A stretch of DNA of 64,000 nt from Bacteroidia bacterium (GTDB lineage Bacteria; Bacteroidota; Bacteroidia; Chitinophagales; UBA2359), in contig JAUHXA010000011.1 in the NCBI GenBank assembly GCA_030427245.1, positions 78,515 to 142,514 of the forward strand. Reading direction: 5' to 3'. A program made the translations under genes and the position numbers. The notes beneath the pieces were generated by a model, which was not told the origin of the DNA, made no database searches, and was given only the letters and a program-made list of their open reading frames with translations. The first letter of the stretch is position 1. The number at the start of each line of letters is the position of its first letter. Shown here one piece after another: positions 1-9,317 of the stretch.

Positions 1-572
1 CTTGCCAGCTCAATTTCGATAACAAACTGAAAAACAGAATCTAAGGTCGGTTCTTGAAGAAGTAAGAGGTCGAAGTCGGTGAATAAATCATAATTTTTTT
101 CTTGAAGGTCTGCAATGAAGGTCGAGAAAGGAACGGCCTGAGCCAGTCGATCCTCTCGATTGCTATAATAGTTGATAGACCTTCGCTTATCGGCTGCAAA
201 ATAGTCGCTCAAGTCCATTCTTGCTAAGTGCGTTTCATCAAAGTCGGATAAAGCAAAAATGCGGAGGTCTCTTATTGTATCGTTGGGTGTATAAGTTTCG
301 GCACAAGAAGTCGCATAAGCACTGTTGAGAAAGCCTTTGAGGCAGGGTTTTTGGTAAACAAAATCAAAACCCATGTTGACTCTAATACCATAAGCAATAG
401 CAGGCAAACGGCTTTCGGTAGCTTCAATGGGTTCTGCTCCTCGATTGTCTAAATTGGTCGTAAAAAGCTCCGACCACTGATAGGTATAAAGTTCTTCACA
501 ACAGCTTGTTGTCAACAACAAAGTCGCTAATTGAAGTAAGAATAATATCAAAAAAACACGTAGGATTTTCAT
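1..572 (-). CDS. Putative lipoprotein of unknown function (partial, 3' end off window)
   Basis: An open frame of 190 codons begins with ATG at 572 and runs off the left edge without a stop. It opens with a hydrophobic stretch ending in LLTTSCCEELY, which looks like a lipoprotein signal with two adjacent cysteines at the cleavage site, so the product is probably anchored in the outer membrane or periplasm. The mature part has no motif I recognise; it resembles short Bacteroidota lipoproteins of unknown function. It lies 48 bp downstream of the pullulanase stop on the same strand, so co-transcription is plausible. The function is unknown and the C-terminus is not visible. Confidence 0.75.
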   Translation of the reverse strand, partial: MKILRVFLILFLLQLATLLLTTSCCEELYTYQWSELFTTNLDNRGAEPIEATESRLPAIAYGIRVNMGFDFVYQKPCLKGFLNSAYATSCAETYTPNDTIRDLRIFALSDFDETHLARMDLSDYFAADKRRSINYYSNREDRLAQAVPFSTFIADLQEKNYDLFTDFDLLLLQEPTLDSVFQFVIEIELA

Positions 573-620
573 AGGAATTATTTTGAAGATAAACGTGTTT
601 TTTAAGGTATAGGTTGTTTT

Positions 621-2678
621 CTATTTTTGCACTAATATCATCGCTGAAATTCCTTTCACTTTCACCTGACCACTTACTTCAATAATACCCTCTTGATTGA
701 TTTCTTTTTGGTTCAACACCATCGTCCATTTACCTTCGGGCAAATCCACCATTTTATCCGAAGCGTTGCCATTGAAGTACACCAAAATATCTTTCCATGA
801 ATCTCCATTGGCATTGTCCGAAATATGATAAGCAACCATGTTTTTTTCAGCCTCTAAAAAACGCAAATGTTTGACCACCATTTCGGTAGTAGGCATTCGA
901 AAGGCGGGATGTGCTTTGCGGAGGGCAATCAAACTTTTGTAGTAGTCAAATAGGCTTTTGTATTGGGTTTTGCGAGACCAATCAATCTGATTGATGCTGT
1001 CAGGTGATTCAAAAGAATTTTCCACACCGTTTTTGGTACGTGCGATTTCTGAACCTGCATGTAAGAAAGAAACGCCTTGTGAGGTTAAGACGATGGTCAT
1101 TGCCAATTGGTGCATTTTTAGGCGAGTCGCTTCATCGTCCTGTTTGTTAGAGAGGAAAAGGCGATCGAATAAGGTGTGATTGTCGTGACAAGAGACGTAG
1201 TTGATACACTGAATGGGATTGTTTGCCCAAAAAGCATCGGAGTAATTGACTTTTGGGTAATCTATTTGTGGATGTTGTGTAGAGGCAACGATTCCAAATT
1301 TAATCGTTTCTTCTTTGCCATCTGCCCCACTGACAAAACCTCGTTCTTCGTGGTTAAAAACGCTTCCTTTCAATCCATCTCGCATATCATCGCTAAATGC
1401 TGCAATCTTATTCAGTTGAGGCGTGTGGTGCTTCAATGCTCGTCTTTCGATAGGAAGCGGACTGTCTCCTGATGTCCAACCTTCGCCATACACAAAAATC
1501 GTGGGGTCTATTTCGTCTAAGGCTGCTCTAATTTCGTTCATGGTTTCGATGTCGTGAATTGCCATCAAATCGAAGCGAAATCCGTCAATGTGGTATTCTT
1601 CGACCCAATATTTGACCGACTCGATGATGAATTTTCGAACCATGGCACGTTCAGAAGCGGTCTCATTGCCGCAGCCTGAAGCATTGGAGAAACTACCATC
1701 GGCATTTTTGCGATAATAATAGTCGGGTACAAGCTGCTCTAAATAAGAAGTTTCGGTCAGTCCTGTATGGTTGTAAACAACATCCATAACGACTCGAATT
1801 CCCGCCTTGTGAAAGGTCTGAATCATCTGTTTCATTTCCCTGATTCGGGTCGTTCCATCATGAGGGTAGGTACTGAATGAGCCTTCTGGAGCATTGTAGT
1901 TCAAAGGGTCATAGCCCCAATTGAATTGAGCGGTGTCCAATCTCGTTTCGTCAATCGAACGGTGGTCAAAGGTTGGTAATAGGTGGACATGGGTGATGCC
2001 GAGCTCTTTGATGTGGTCTAAAGTGGTGGTCAATCCTTCTGCATTTTTTGTGCCTTCATGGGTCAATCCCAAGTATTTTCCACGATGCTCGACAGGTACG
2101 CCTGAACTTGGATGAATACTCAGGTCTCGGATGTGTAGTTCGTAGAGTACAATGTCGGTAAAGTTTTGAAGAGGAGGGCGTTGGTCGTTGGTCCAGCCTT
2201 CGGGGTTGGTTTTGGTCAAATCGGCTACGACTCCCCTTTTGCCGTTTGCCCCTACAATCTTGACATAAGGATCGAGTGCTTCATCCAGCCATTTATCGCC
2301 TACTTTTACTTGATAAGTGTAGTATTTGCCTACCCAATCTCCTTCAAGGGTGGCAGACCAAACACCATTTTCAATTCGGTTCATCGGCTTGACTTCAATG
2401 ATTCGCCCGTCAAGACCCGTTTCATAGAAATTGATTTTGGCTTCATTGGCAGTTGGTGCCCATATTTTGAAGGTCGAGGCTTGTGGTGTATAGGTTAAGC
2501 CGAGGTCTTTTTCGTTGTAAACAGGATATTCTTCAAAAGAATTGAAGGTGGTTTTGAAGTCTTTTTTTGAGGGAGTTTGTTCGTTGGATTGTTGACAGGA
2601 ATTCATGGTTGCCATTGTTGTGATGAGTATTAACAGTAATTGAATATTGAAGCAAAAAGTAAGTGAAATATGTTTCAT
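621..2678 (-). CDS. pulA: Type I pullulanase (GH13 alpha-1,6-glucan debranching enzyme), lipoprotein
   Basis: This enzyme hydrolyses alpha-1,6 branch points in pullulan, amylopectin or glycogen. The 685-residue protein starts with a lipoprotein-like signal (Cys28 after TMATMNS). A CBM48-like N-terminal region follows (about 55-155), then the GH13 catalytic barrel. The pullulanase type I hallmark appears as FNWGYDP (252-258; the family norm is YNWGYDP). The four GH13 regions are visible: DVVYNHT (299-305), GFRFDLM with nucleophile Asp370, YGEGW with acid/base Glu399, and SCHDNH with Asp499. The length is normal for the family. It sits 235 bp downstream of susD, but a strong hairpin terminator lies between them, so it may have its own promoter. 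With SusC/SusD it suggests alpha-glucan use at the cell surface. Confidence 0.93.
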   Translation of the reverse strand: MKHISLTFCFNIQLLLILITTMATMNSCQQSNEQTPSKKDFKTTFNSFEEYPVYNEKDLGLTYTPQASTFKIWAPTANEAKINFYETGLDGRIIEVKPMNRIENGVWSATLEGDWVGKYYTYQVKVGDKWLDEALDPYVKIVGANGKRGVVADLTKTNPEGWTNDQRPPLQNFTDIVLYELHIRDLSIHPSSGVPVEHRGKYLGLTHEGTKNAEGLTTTLDHIKELGITHVHLLPTFDHRSIDETRLDTAQFNWGYDPLNYNAPEGSFSTYPHDGTTRIREMKQMIQTFHKAGIRVVMDVVYNHTGLTETSYLEQLVPDYYYRKNADGSFSNASGCGNETASERAMVRKFIIESVKYWVEEYHIDGFRFDLMAIHDIETMNEIRAALDEIDPTIFVYGEGWTSGDSPLPIERRALKHHTPQLNKIAAFSDDMRDGLKGSVFNHEERGFVSGADGKEETIKFGIVASTQHPQIDYPKVNYSDAFWANNPIQCINYVSCHDNHTLFDRLFLSNKQDDEATRLKMHQLAMTIVLTSQGVSFLHAGSEIARTKNGVENSFESPDSINQIDWSRKTQYKSLFDYYKSLIALRKAHPAFRMPTTEMVVKHLRFLEAEKNMVAYHISDNANGDSWKDILVYFNGNASDKMVDLPEGKWTMVLNQKEINQEGIIEVSGQVKVKGISAMILVQK

Positions 2679-2810
2679 TGAAGGAATTGTTTGAAGTGAG
2701 TCTTTTGAAGGGAAAGATAGGGAAATTCAAATTCAAAGTATAAATTCAAGCTCAAAATCCTTGGTTTGGAGTTTTGATTTGTTTGAATGAATTGTGTGGA
2801 ATGAAAAAGA

Positions 2811-2844
2811 AAACGGCTACTCAGTTTCCTGAATAGCCGTTTTT
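2811..2844 (-). terminator. Rho-independent terminator after susD
   Basis: AACGGCTA and TAGCCGTT pair, extended inside by TCAG/CTGA around a short loop, flanked by A and T runs. On the minus strand the stem is followed by TTTTCTTTTT. It lies 70 bp past the SusD stop and 130 bp before the pullulanase start, so it should end or attenuate the susCD transcript. Confidence 0.8.
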
Positions 2845-2912
2845 GCATAGTTCGTAAAAAGAGATTAAACCATCAATGTTATTCAACATTCATAATTTAT
2901 CACTTATTAAAA

Positions 2913-4367
2913 TCAATTTGGATTCTGATCCGCAGCAGAAATAGCTTCGTTTGCATTGATTTCATCTTCTGGTAGTTGGAATCTAAAGTCATTGCTTTCA
3001 GCATCATAATTATAAAAACCGAAAGAAGCGTGATTGCTACCTTCATAATCTCTTACTAATGGTTTTTTCAAACGCTTCAAATCAAACCAACCAGTTCCTT
3101 CTCCCCAAAGCTCAATTCTTCTATGAAGGTATACTTCTTCTACCAAATCGTCACCAGTGGCAGTAGAAAGAGTGTATCCAGCATCTCTGGTACTTACCAA
3201 ATCAAACAATACTTGTGCAGCAGAACCATCTCCCAAACGAGCCAATGCTTCTGCTTCAATCAAATACATTTCAGCAGCTCTCATATAAACATAGTCTCCT
3301 TCAAAGAAAGAAGGGTCTCTAAATTTAATGTTGGCATAAGCTGGCAATGCAGGATAGGTTTCATTTCCATTTACAGGATCTACAAACGCACCTTTACGAA
3401 TATCGGAGTCAGAAATCATGCTATATAGATTGGCATCAATGTTTTTGTAAACGCCTAATACCCCTGCATAACCATTATTGGTATTGTCGAAGTGAGAGAA
3501 GAAAGAGGCAAAAACGGTAGATGATTCACCGTCAATGTCTGCTCCCCACATCCATTCAGCATTTCCAATATCAGAAAAACCAGACATCCATTCAGCAGCC
3601 GACATAGGTGCATAACCCGCACGAGCAGCATTTGCCATTGCAGCGGCTCCAGACCAGTTGCCCATCTCTAAGTACACAGCCGCCAAAAATCCTTGGGCTA
3701 CTGCTTGATTCACTTCTTGTTTGGTACTTCTGGTATAACCATCTAATAAAGTTACAGCGGCTTCTAAGTCAGCAGCCATTTGGGCATAAGCTTCGCCTAC
3801 TGTAGCACGAGGTTTACCGTCAAAGTTTTCACCATTGGGTAATGGAATACTCAAGTCACTTTCATGTCCAATATAGGTATGAGAATAGATACGTGCCAAC
3901 ACATGAGTAAATAGTCCTCTCAATGCCAATGCCTGTCCTAATAAGGCTTTTGCAGTAGGATCAGTTGTAGCAGGATCAACTGCTGTAATGACTGAGTTTA
4001 CTTCTGCAACTTGCTTATAGTAAGTATTCCAAAGAATACGTGTTCTGGAAGAAGTCTGTACTCGAGCATCATAATTGTAGTAAAATCCAGTCCAATGGAA
4101 TACAGACATGGTGATGTCTTGTCCCATCATATCCAAGTGAGCTTTAGTTGCCATGTGTCCATAGTCGATATGGCCTGTATTTCCGCCAATACTATAAGTT
4201 CTTAAATTGGCATAAACCCCATTAATGATTGCTTGAAGTGCAGCAGGATTCTCTGCTAATTGAAGGTTAGAAATAGTGTTTTCTGGCACTGTATCCAGAA
4301 AATCTTTTTCGCAACTTGTCATTGCGAAAAACAATATACATACTACTAAAAATAATTTATTTTTCAT
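2913..4367 (-). CDS. RagB/SusD family nutrient-uptake outer membrane lipoprotein
   Basis: SusD-type lipoproteins sit over the mouth of a SusC transporter and capture oligosaccharide. I chose the ATG at 4367 because it gives a clean signal MKNKLFLVV... with Cys19 in MTSCEKDFLD, the usual SusD opening. An upstream TTG at 4394 would add nine residues before the signal. The 484-residue protein has the expected all-helical N-terminal part with TPR-like segments and a C-terminal block containing RAAEMYLIEAEALARLGD and LHRRIELWGEG, both typical of the family. It directly follows susC (140 bp gap) in the same orientation. The neighbouring pullulanase makes an alpha-glucan ligand plausible, but the ligand cannot be read from the sequence. 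Confidence 0.93.
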   Translation of the reverse strand: MKNKLFLVVCILFFAMTSCEKDFLDTVPENTISNLQLAENPAALQAIINGVYANLRTYSIGGNTGHIDYGHMATKAHLDMMGQDITMSVFHWTGFYYNYDARVQTSSRTRILWNTYYKQVAEVNSVITAVDPATTDPTAKALLGQALALRGLFTHVLARIYSHTYIGHESDLSIPLPNGENFDGKPRATVGEAYAQMAADLEAAVTLLDGYTRSTKQEVNQAVAQGFLAAVYLEMGNWSGAAAMANAARAGYAPMSAAEWMSGFSDIGNAEWMWGADIDGESSTVFASFFSHFDNTNNGYAGVLGVYKNIDANLYSMISDSDIRKGAFVDPVNGNETYPALPAYANIKFRDPSFFEGDYVYMRAAEMYLIEAEALARLGDGSAAQVLFDLVSTRDAGYTLSTATGDDLVEEVYLHRRIELWGEGTGWFDLKRLKKPLVRDYEGSNHASFGFYNYDAESNDFRFQLPEDEINANEAISAADQNPN

Positions 4368-4507
4368 GTATAAACTTGTTTTAAAATTATTCAAATGAAA
4401 ATATCAAAGTAATGAAAATTGGAAACATAACCCAAAAACGATTATATAGTTTAGTCAGCTATGTTCCAATTTTCATTTTTTGGTGATAAAGTATCACCCA
4501 GCTTACA

Positions 4508-7500
4508 TTAAAACTTGATGTTTGCTCCAAAAGACATACTTCTCATAACAGAGTATTCATTTGAAGCCAAGCCATTAACACTCAAACGAGGATCATATCC
4601 CTGTCTTTTTGACCAAAGATAAACGTTGCTTGCAGAAGCATAAAGACCTATACCTGCAATGCCAATATTGTCAAACATAGACGCAGGCAATTGATAGCCC
4701 AAGACAATGTTTTGAAGACTTAGATAGGAAGCGTCTATCAACCAAAAATCAGAAGTATTGTCGTTTTGTGTATCAAATACATCTAATCTTGGAATAGATG
4801 CGCTTGTGTTTTCAGGTGTCCAAGAGTTTAATACGTCTTTGTGATAGTTGTTTCCTACATCTGGTGCAGAACCTAAAAGACTTTGATAAACTCCGTCAAA
4901 TCCATATCCTCCTAGTTGATAAGCGAAGTCAATGTCTAATGTAACTCCTTTGATATTGAATCCAGTAGAGAATCCACCATACAAATCTGGAATAGCTGAT
5001 TTGCCAATAAAGTATTCAGTTGCATCATTGTATTCTGTTGTTGTAATTCTACTACCTGTAGGATTACCGTCGTCATCCAACTCATCCATGAACCATTGTG
5101 CATCACCTGTTTCAGTTTCGATTCCAGCGAATTCTCTCATATGGTAATCGTATCGAGAACGCCCTTCCTCTAATCTGAAGCGAGCAGCATTCGGGTCATC
5201 AATAAATTCTTGTGGTAAACGGGTGATTTCGTTATTGTAAGCAGTTCCATTCCAACTCAAAGACCAAGAGAAATCAGGCTTTTGGATAACAGTTGCATCC
5301 AATGAGATTTCAATACCTTTGTTTTGCATATCCCCTACGTTGTCAGGAAATGCTCCACGTCCTTCAGATAGTGGTAAAGGGTTGTAAAACAACAAGTCTT
5401 CTACTTTTCTAATGAAATATTCAACATTTACGTTGACTCGATTCTTGAACAATCCTGCTTCAAAACCTACATTTGTATTGCTTGAAGTCTCCCATACCAA
5501 ATCAGGGTTACCCAAACCTACAAAACTAACACCGGGAACACCACCACCTGCGTTCACTACATCAAACTGGTCGACATAGGCATAGTAGTTTCTGTTGTCT
5601 TGGTCTCCTACAATAGTTCTATTGATGTCTTCATACAAAATAGCATCGTTTCCTTGTTGACCATAACTTGCTTTTAATCGAAGGCTGCTCAACCAGTCTG
5701 CTCCTTCTAAGAAGCTTTCCTGTGATAAATCCCATGCACCTCCAATACCGAAGAAGTTACCCCATCGGTTGTCTGGGTGGAAGACAGAAGAACCTTCTCT
5801 ACGGAAACTTGCATTGATGAAGTATTTACTTCTAAAATCATAGTTCAATCGAGAAAAAAACCCTTCAACGGTATATTCTTTTTCGTATCCTTCTGCATAC
5901 TGTACATTGGTTGCATTGTTCAATACTGCCAAATTGGTCAACAATGCTTCTGTTTTTTGCGCTCTCAATAGACTGAAATCGTATTGATTGCTCTCGTGTC
6001 CTAATAAAACGGCCACAGAGTGATCCCCGAATTCTTTACGCCAGTTCAACAATTGTTGGTGAACTACGGTAGTTGCTTTGTTCGAAGTAGTAGTCAAACG
6101 TCCGTTTACACCAGAAGCATCTCCACCAATAGGAGTAGAGAAAGCAGTAACATTACCTCCTACATAATCTACAGAGAATACATAACTAAAGGTAAAATCC
6201 TCTAAGAAATTGATGTGGGCGTATGTTCTTGCTGAAAGGTTGTCGTAAGAATTTTTGTCGATATCCAATAAACTTGTCGCTACAGGATTATTAAAAGCAC
6301 CATAGGGTCTTACACCTGGGATTCCGTCACCAGATTCTCCAAAATCAAATACTCTATCGCCGTTGGCATCTCTGATAAAATTACCTGATTCATCACGTCC
6401 ATAAACAGGATAAATAGGAGCTACATTTCTTGCCCAACTAAACAAGTTGCTATAAGTATTAGAAGCAACATTTTGAACAGGAGCATCTTGCTGAGTATTG
6501 GCATAGTTTATATTACCACCTACACTAATTGCATCATTTACATCAAAATCAATAGCGCCTCGACCTGTGATTCTTTCAAAACCAGACTGAAGTGCAAAAC
6601 CTGCATCGTCTAAGTAACCTACAGAAAAGAAACTACCCACTTTATCTGTTTTTGAGCGAATACTCAAATAGGTTTCTTTTCTTGTACTTGGTTCAAATAA
6701 TTCATCTGCCCACAAGTCTTGGTATAATAAGTTTGCACTTGAATTCAACCGACCAGTATTAGGATCAATCAATTGGTCGTCTGCTACATCATAGTTGTTG
6801 TAACCCAAAGAAAATTCACCTCCAGAAACTACCTCGGCTGCAGCTTGGGCAGCAGCATCTGCGGCAGATAAATCAGGATTTGTGTTAAGTAGTCCAATAC
6901 GATTACGGTCGTACCATACTTCGTAGTATTGACCTGGATCAGTGATTATATCGTAATCTTTAACCATTCGGTCATTTCTACCAATCTTCATATCTAATGT
7001 TACTTCCAATCCACTTTTCTTACCTTTCTTGGTGGTTACGATAATAACACCATTCGCACCTCTACTACCATACAAGGCGTTGGCAGAAGCATCTTTCAAA
7101 AAGGTCATAGATTCAATATCTTGTGGAGCGATAGAGTTGATATTTCCATTGAAAGGTACTCCATCTACTACATATAAAGGCTCGCTGGAAGCATTGATTG
7201 AACCAATACCTCTAAATCGAATACTTGGAGCTTCTCCCGGCTGCCCGTCTTGGGCAATGATTTGTACCCCAGCAATTTTACCTGTCAGACCTTGAACAAC
7301 ATTTGAAGATTGGATTTTTTCAATGTCGTCAGATTGTACTGAGGTTACAGATCCTGTGATTTCTCTTTTTGTTTGAGAACCGTAGGCGGTTACAATTACC
7401 TGATTCAAAACAAGATCATCTACTACTAATGTTACATTCATACTATTAGAGGACCCTATTTCCTTTTCCTGTGGGGTAAACCCTACGTAACTAAAAACTA

Positions 7501-7702
7501 AGGTTTTGGCATCGTCTGGAACGCTTAGGGAGTAATTCCCATCTATATCCGTCACAGTACCATTCGTTGTTCCTTTTACCACTACTGAAACGCCCACAAG
7601 GGCTTCTCCGTCGCTGGTCACCACACCACTAATGGTTCGCTGAGCCATTGCATAGTTGGATGTGAAAAGGACTGCAAAAAGAATGATTAAAATTTTCTTC
7701 AT
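4508..7702 (-). CDS. SusC/RagA family TonB-linked outer membrane transporter
   Basis: TonB-dependent outer membrane channel of 1064 residues that imports the ligand presented by SusD. The signal peptide ends near AMA-Q (residues 20-21). A carboxypeptidase-regulatory-like domain follows (about 22-95, RTISGVVTSDGEALVG ... LVFSYVGF). The plug domain comes next, with GLTGKIAGVQI, IRFRGIGSI and EPLYVVDGVPF, then the conserved SNALYGSRGANGVIIVTTKKG. The rest is a 22-strand-type barrel ending SFGANIKF with a C-terminal Phe. There is no N-terminal anti-sigma-interacting (STN) extension, so no ECF signalling role is suggested. The gene heads a susCD unit. A 7-bp hairpin lies in its presumed leader at 7741-7760. 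Confidence 0.95.
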   Translation of the reverse strand: MKKILIILFAVLFTSNYAMAQRTISGVVTSDGEALVGVSVVVKGTTNGTVTDIDGNYSLSVPDDAKTLVFSYVGFTPQEKEIGSSNSMNVTLVVDDLVLNQVIVTAYGSQTKREITGSVTSVQSDDIEKIQSSNVVQGLTGKIAGVQIIAQDGQPGEAPSIRFRGIGSINASSEPLYVVDGVPFNGNINSIAPQDIESMTFLKDASANALYGSRGANGVIIVTTKKGKKSGLEVTLDMKIGRNDRMVKDYDIITDPGQYYEVWYDRNRIGLLNTNPDLSAADAAAQAAAEVVSGGEFSLGYNNYDVADDQLIDPNTGRLNSSANLLYQDLWADELFEPSTRKETYLSIRSKTDKVGSFFSVGYLDDAGFALQSGFERITGRGAIDFDVNDAISVGGNINYANTQQDAPVQNVASNTYSNLFSWARNVAPIYPVYGRDESGNFIRDANGDRVFDFGESGDGIPGVRPYGAFNNPVATSLLDIDKNSYDNLSARTYAHINFLEDFTFSYVFSVDYVGGNVTAFSTPIGGDASGVNGRLTTTSNKATTVVHQQLLNWRKEFGDHSVAVLLGHESNQYDFSLLRAQKTEALLTNLAVLNNATNVQYAEGYEKEYTVEGFFSRLNYDFRSKYFINASFRREGSSVFHPDNRWGNFFGIGGAWDLSQESFLEGADWLSSLRLKASYGQQGNDAILYEDINRTIVGDQDNRNYYAYVDQFDVVNAGGGVPGVSFVGLGNPDLVWETSSNTNVGFEAGLFKNRVNVNVEYFIRKVEDLLFYNPLPLSEGRGAFPDNVGDMQNKGIEISLDATVIQKPDFSWSLSWNGTAYNNEITRLPQEFIDDPNAARFRLEEGRSRYDYHMREFAGIETETGDAQWFMDELDDDGNPTGSRITTTEYNDATEYFIGKSAIPDLYGGFSTGFNIKGVTLDIDFAYQLGGYGFDGVYQSLLGSAPDVGNNYHKDVLNSWTPENTSASIPRLDVFDTQNDNTSDFWLIDASYLSLQNIVLGYQLPASMFDNIGIAGIGLYASASNVYLWSKRQGYDPRLSVNGLASNEYSVMRSMSFGANIKF

Positions 7703-8217
7703 ATCAAAAAAAATTATAGGTTAATAAAATGCTTACAATGTTGCACTATCTAAAGTGCAAGTGATTATTTTTAAAAAAATTCATTGAATATTTTAGTAAC
7801 CAGATATGATGTGTGAATTAGGAACAGGAGAGTTCAAATATGCAGATTAAATATAATAAAAGGGATAGAAATAATCCTGTTAACTTTAATAAAGAGAGGG
7901 AGTTAACTACTTCAATCCATAAAAACACATGCTGTTTTTTTGATAATTGCAGCACATGTAAAAACACTTTTAATACTTCCTTTTTCCTAAAAAAAACAAA
8001 ATTTCTGGCTATGTTATCTCTAAGATGGGAAAGTAATAGAAAATGGTTGCAACAGCTCGTTAAGATTTCTTAACATTTTTGAAAAAAGTCGTGCTAATTT
8101 CAAAATTAAAATTTGAATACAAAATGTAGATAAAATAATTATTGATGGGAATTCTCATACTCACCAACACAATTGAGAGTGTTCTAATTTTCTTTTAATT
8201 CATATATATTTAAATAT
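7703..8217. other. 515-bp intergenic region upstream of susC
   Basis: A very AT-rich stretch between the gldA stop and the susC start. No credible gene was found; a 77-codon plus-strand frame at 7840-8073 has the composition of noise. It should contain the susC promoter and leader. I could not identify a convincing Bacteroidota TTTG / TAnnTTTG promoter. The only clear structure is the inverted repeat at 7741-7760. Confidence 0.6.
7741..7760 (-). promoter_or_regulatory. Hairpin in presumed susC leader or operator
   Basis: TTGCACT and AGTGCAA form a perfect 7-bp inverted repeat around a 6-nt spacer, 39-58 bp upstream of the susC ATG. It could be a regulator-binding operator or a leader hairpin. 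There is no U-tract, so it is not a standard terminator. Confidence 0.35.
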
Positions 8218-9132
8218 TTAATTTGAAGAGGTCACTTGTCTGAATACATCTTCAAGATTGTTAGAAACCTTTTGCATACCTAAAAGGGTGAGATTATTTT
8301 GAACAGAAAAATGAAATATTTCAGCACGAATATCTTGATTGTTAAGAGTACTTATCTGCCATTTATTATTTCCAATGGCTTCAATTTGATGAATATAAGG
8401 CAGCTTATCTAATAGATTGGAAGAGATGGTTTCTGCAAATTCTACGACAAGGATCGTTTGGTTATTACTTTGTTGTTGAAGGTTTTCGGTTTTGTCGTCT
8501 GCTACAATTTCTCCCTTATTGATGATGACTACTCGGTCACATATCGCTTGTACTTCTTGCATAATATGGCTGGAGAGAATCACTGTTTTTTCTTTACCCA
8601 ACATTGTAATAACTTTCCGAATTTCAATCAATTGGTTGGGGTCCAAACCCGATGTAGGTTCATCCAATATTAGGACTTTGGGATCGTGCAACATTGCCTG
8701 AGCCAATCCTACTCGTTGACGATATCCTTTGGAGAGTTGCCCAATTTTCTTTTTTTGTTCACGCTCTAAGCCTGTCAGCGCTATCATTTCATCAATTCTC
8801 TTTTTGGTGTTTTTCCCTAAATGATGCAAACGTCCTACGAAATCTAAATATTCTTTCACATACATGTCGAGATAAAGAGGATTGTGTTCTGGCAGATAGC
8901 CTATGAGCTGTCGAACTTCCATAGGGTGTGTTTGAACATCAAAACCACAGACACTCACTGTTCCTTCTGTTTGGGGAATAAAACAGCTAATAATTTTCAT
9001 GGTGGTGGATTTTCCTGCACCATTAGGGCCTAAAAAACCCAATACTTCCCCTTCTTTTGCTTCAAAGCTGACCTTGTTTACTGCCTTTTGGGTACCGTAG
9101 GTTTTGGTGAGCTGTTTTACTTTTACCGACAT
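8218..9132 (-). CDS. gldA: ABC transporter ATP-binding protein, GldA-like
   Basis: ATPase subunit of an ABC exporter. It carries Walker A GPNGAGKST (35-43), ABC signature LSKGYRQR (133-140) and Walker B LILDEPT (154-160), with the switch histidine in SSHIMQEV. The stretch GYLPEHNPLYLDMYVKEYL (78-96) and the 304-residue length are characteristic of gliding-motility protein GldA, although related NatA/CcmA-like ATPases are the alternative. Its membrane partners (GldF, GldG) are not next to it in this window. The C-terminal 90 residues are the usual DUF4162-like tail. Monocistronic by spacing. Confidence 0.85.
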   Translation of the reverse strand: MSVKVKQLTKTYGTQKAVNKVSFEAKEGEVLGFLGPNGAGKSTTMKIISCFIPQTEGTVSVCGFDVQTHPMEVRQLIGYLPEHNPLYLDMYVKEYLDFVGRLHHLGKNTKKRIDEMIALTGLEREQKKKIGQLSKGYRQRVGLAQAMLHDPKVLILDEPTSGLDPNQLIEIRKVITMLGKEKTVILSSHIMQEVQAICDRVVIINKGEIVADDKTENLQQQSNNQTILVVEFAETISSNLLDKLPYIHQIEAIGNNKWQISTLNNQDIRAEIFHFSVQNNLTLLGMQKVSNNLEDVFRQVTSSN

Positions 9133-9207
9133 TTGTTGGGACGAAATTGATGATTAATTCGACAAAAATAACTATAATTTTGGTTCATTGAAGATTTCAG
9201 TGGAAGG

Positions 9208-9284
9208 AGACTTTTGAAGCTTAATATTAGAAAGGTAGGATCTTTGAAAATCAGTACACTCTCAAAAGGAAACTTCAAAAGTCT
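9208..9284. repeat. 12-bp inverted repeat of a dispersed intergenic motif
   Basis: AGACTTTTGAAG at 9208-9219 is the exact reverse complement of CTTCAAAAGTCT at 9273-9284, 53 bp apart, between gldA and the thioredoxin-like genes. The same core (AACTTCAAAAGTCT) recurs at 55557-55570, and a variant (AGTCTTTTGAAG) lies near 2699. It appears to be a dispersed repeat rather than a terminator. Confidence 0.4.
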
Positions 9285-9317
9285 TTTCGTTTTCTACTAA
9301 GAGATATTCATCAGCCA

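Noticed and set aside
7840..8073. 77-codon plus-strand frame before susC
   Set aside because: Lys/Asn-rich translation of AT-rich DNA, without a ribosome binding site or homology.
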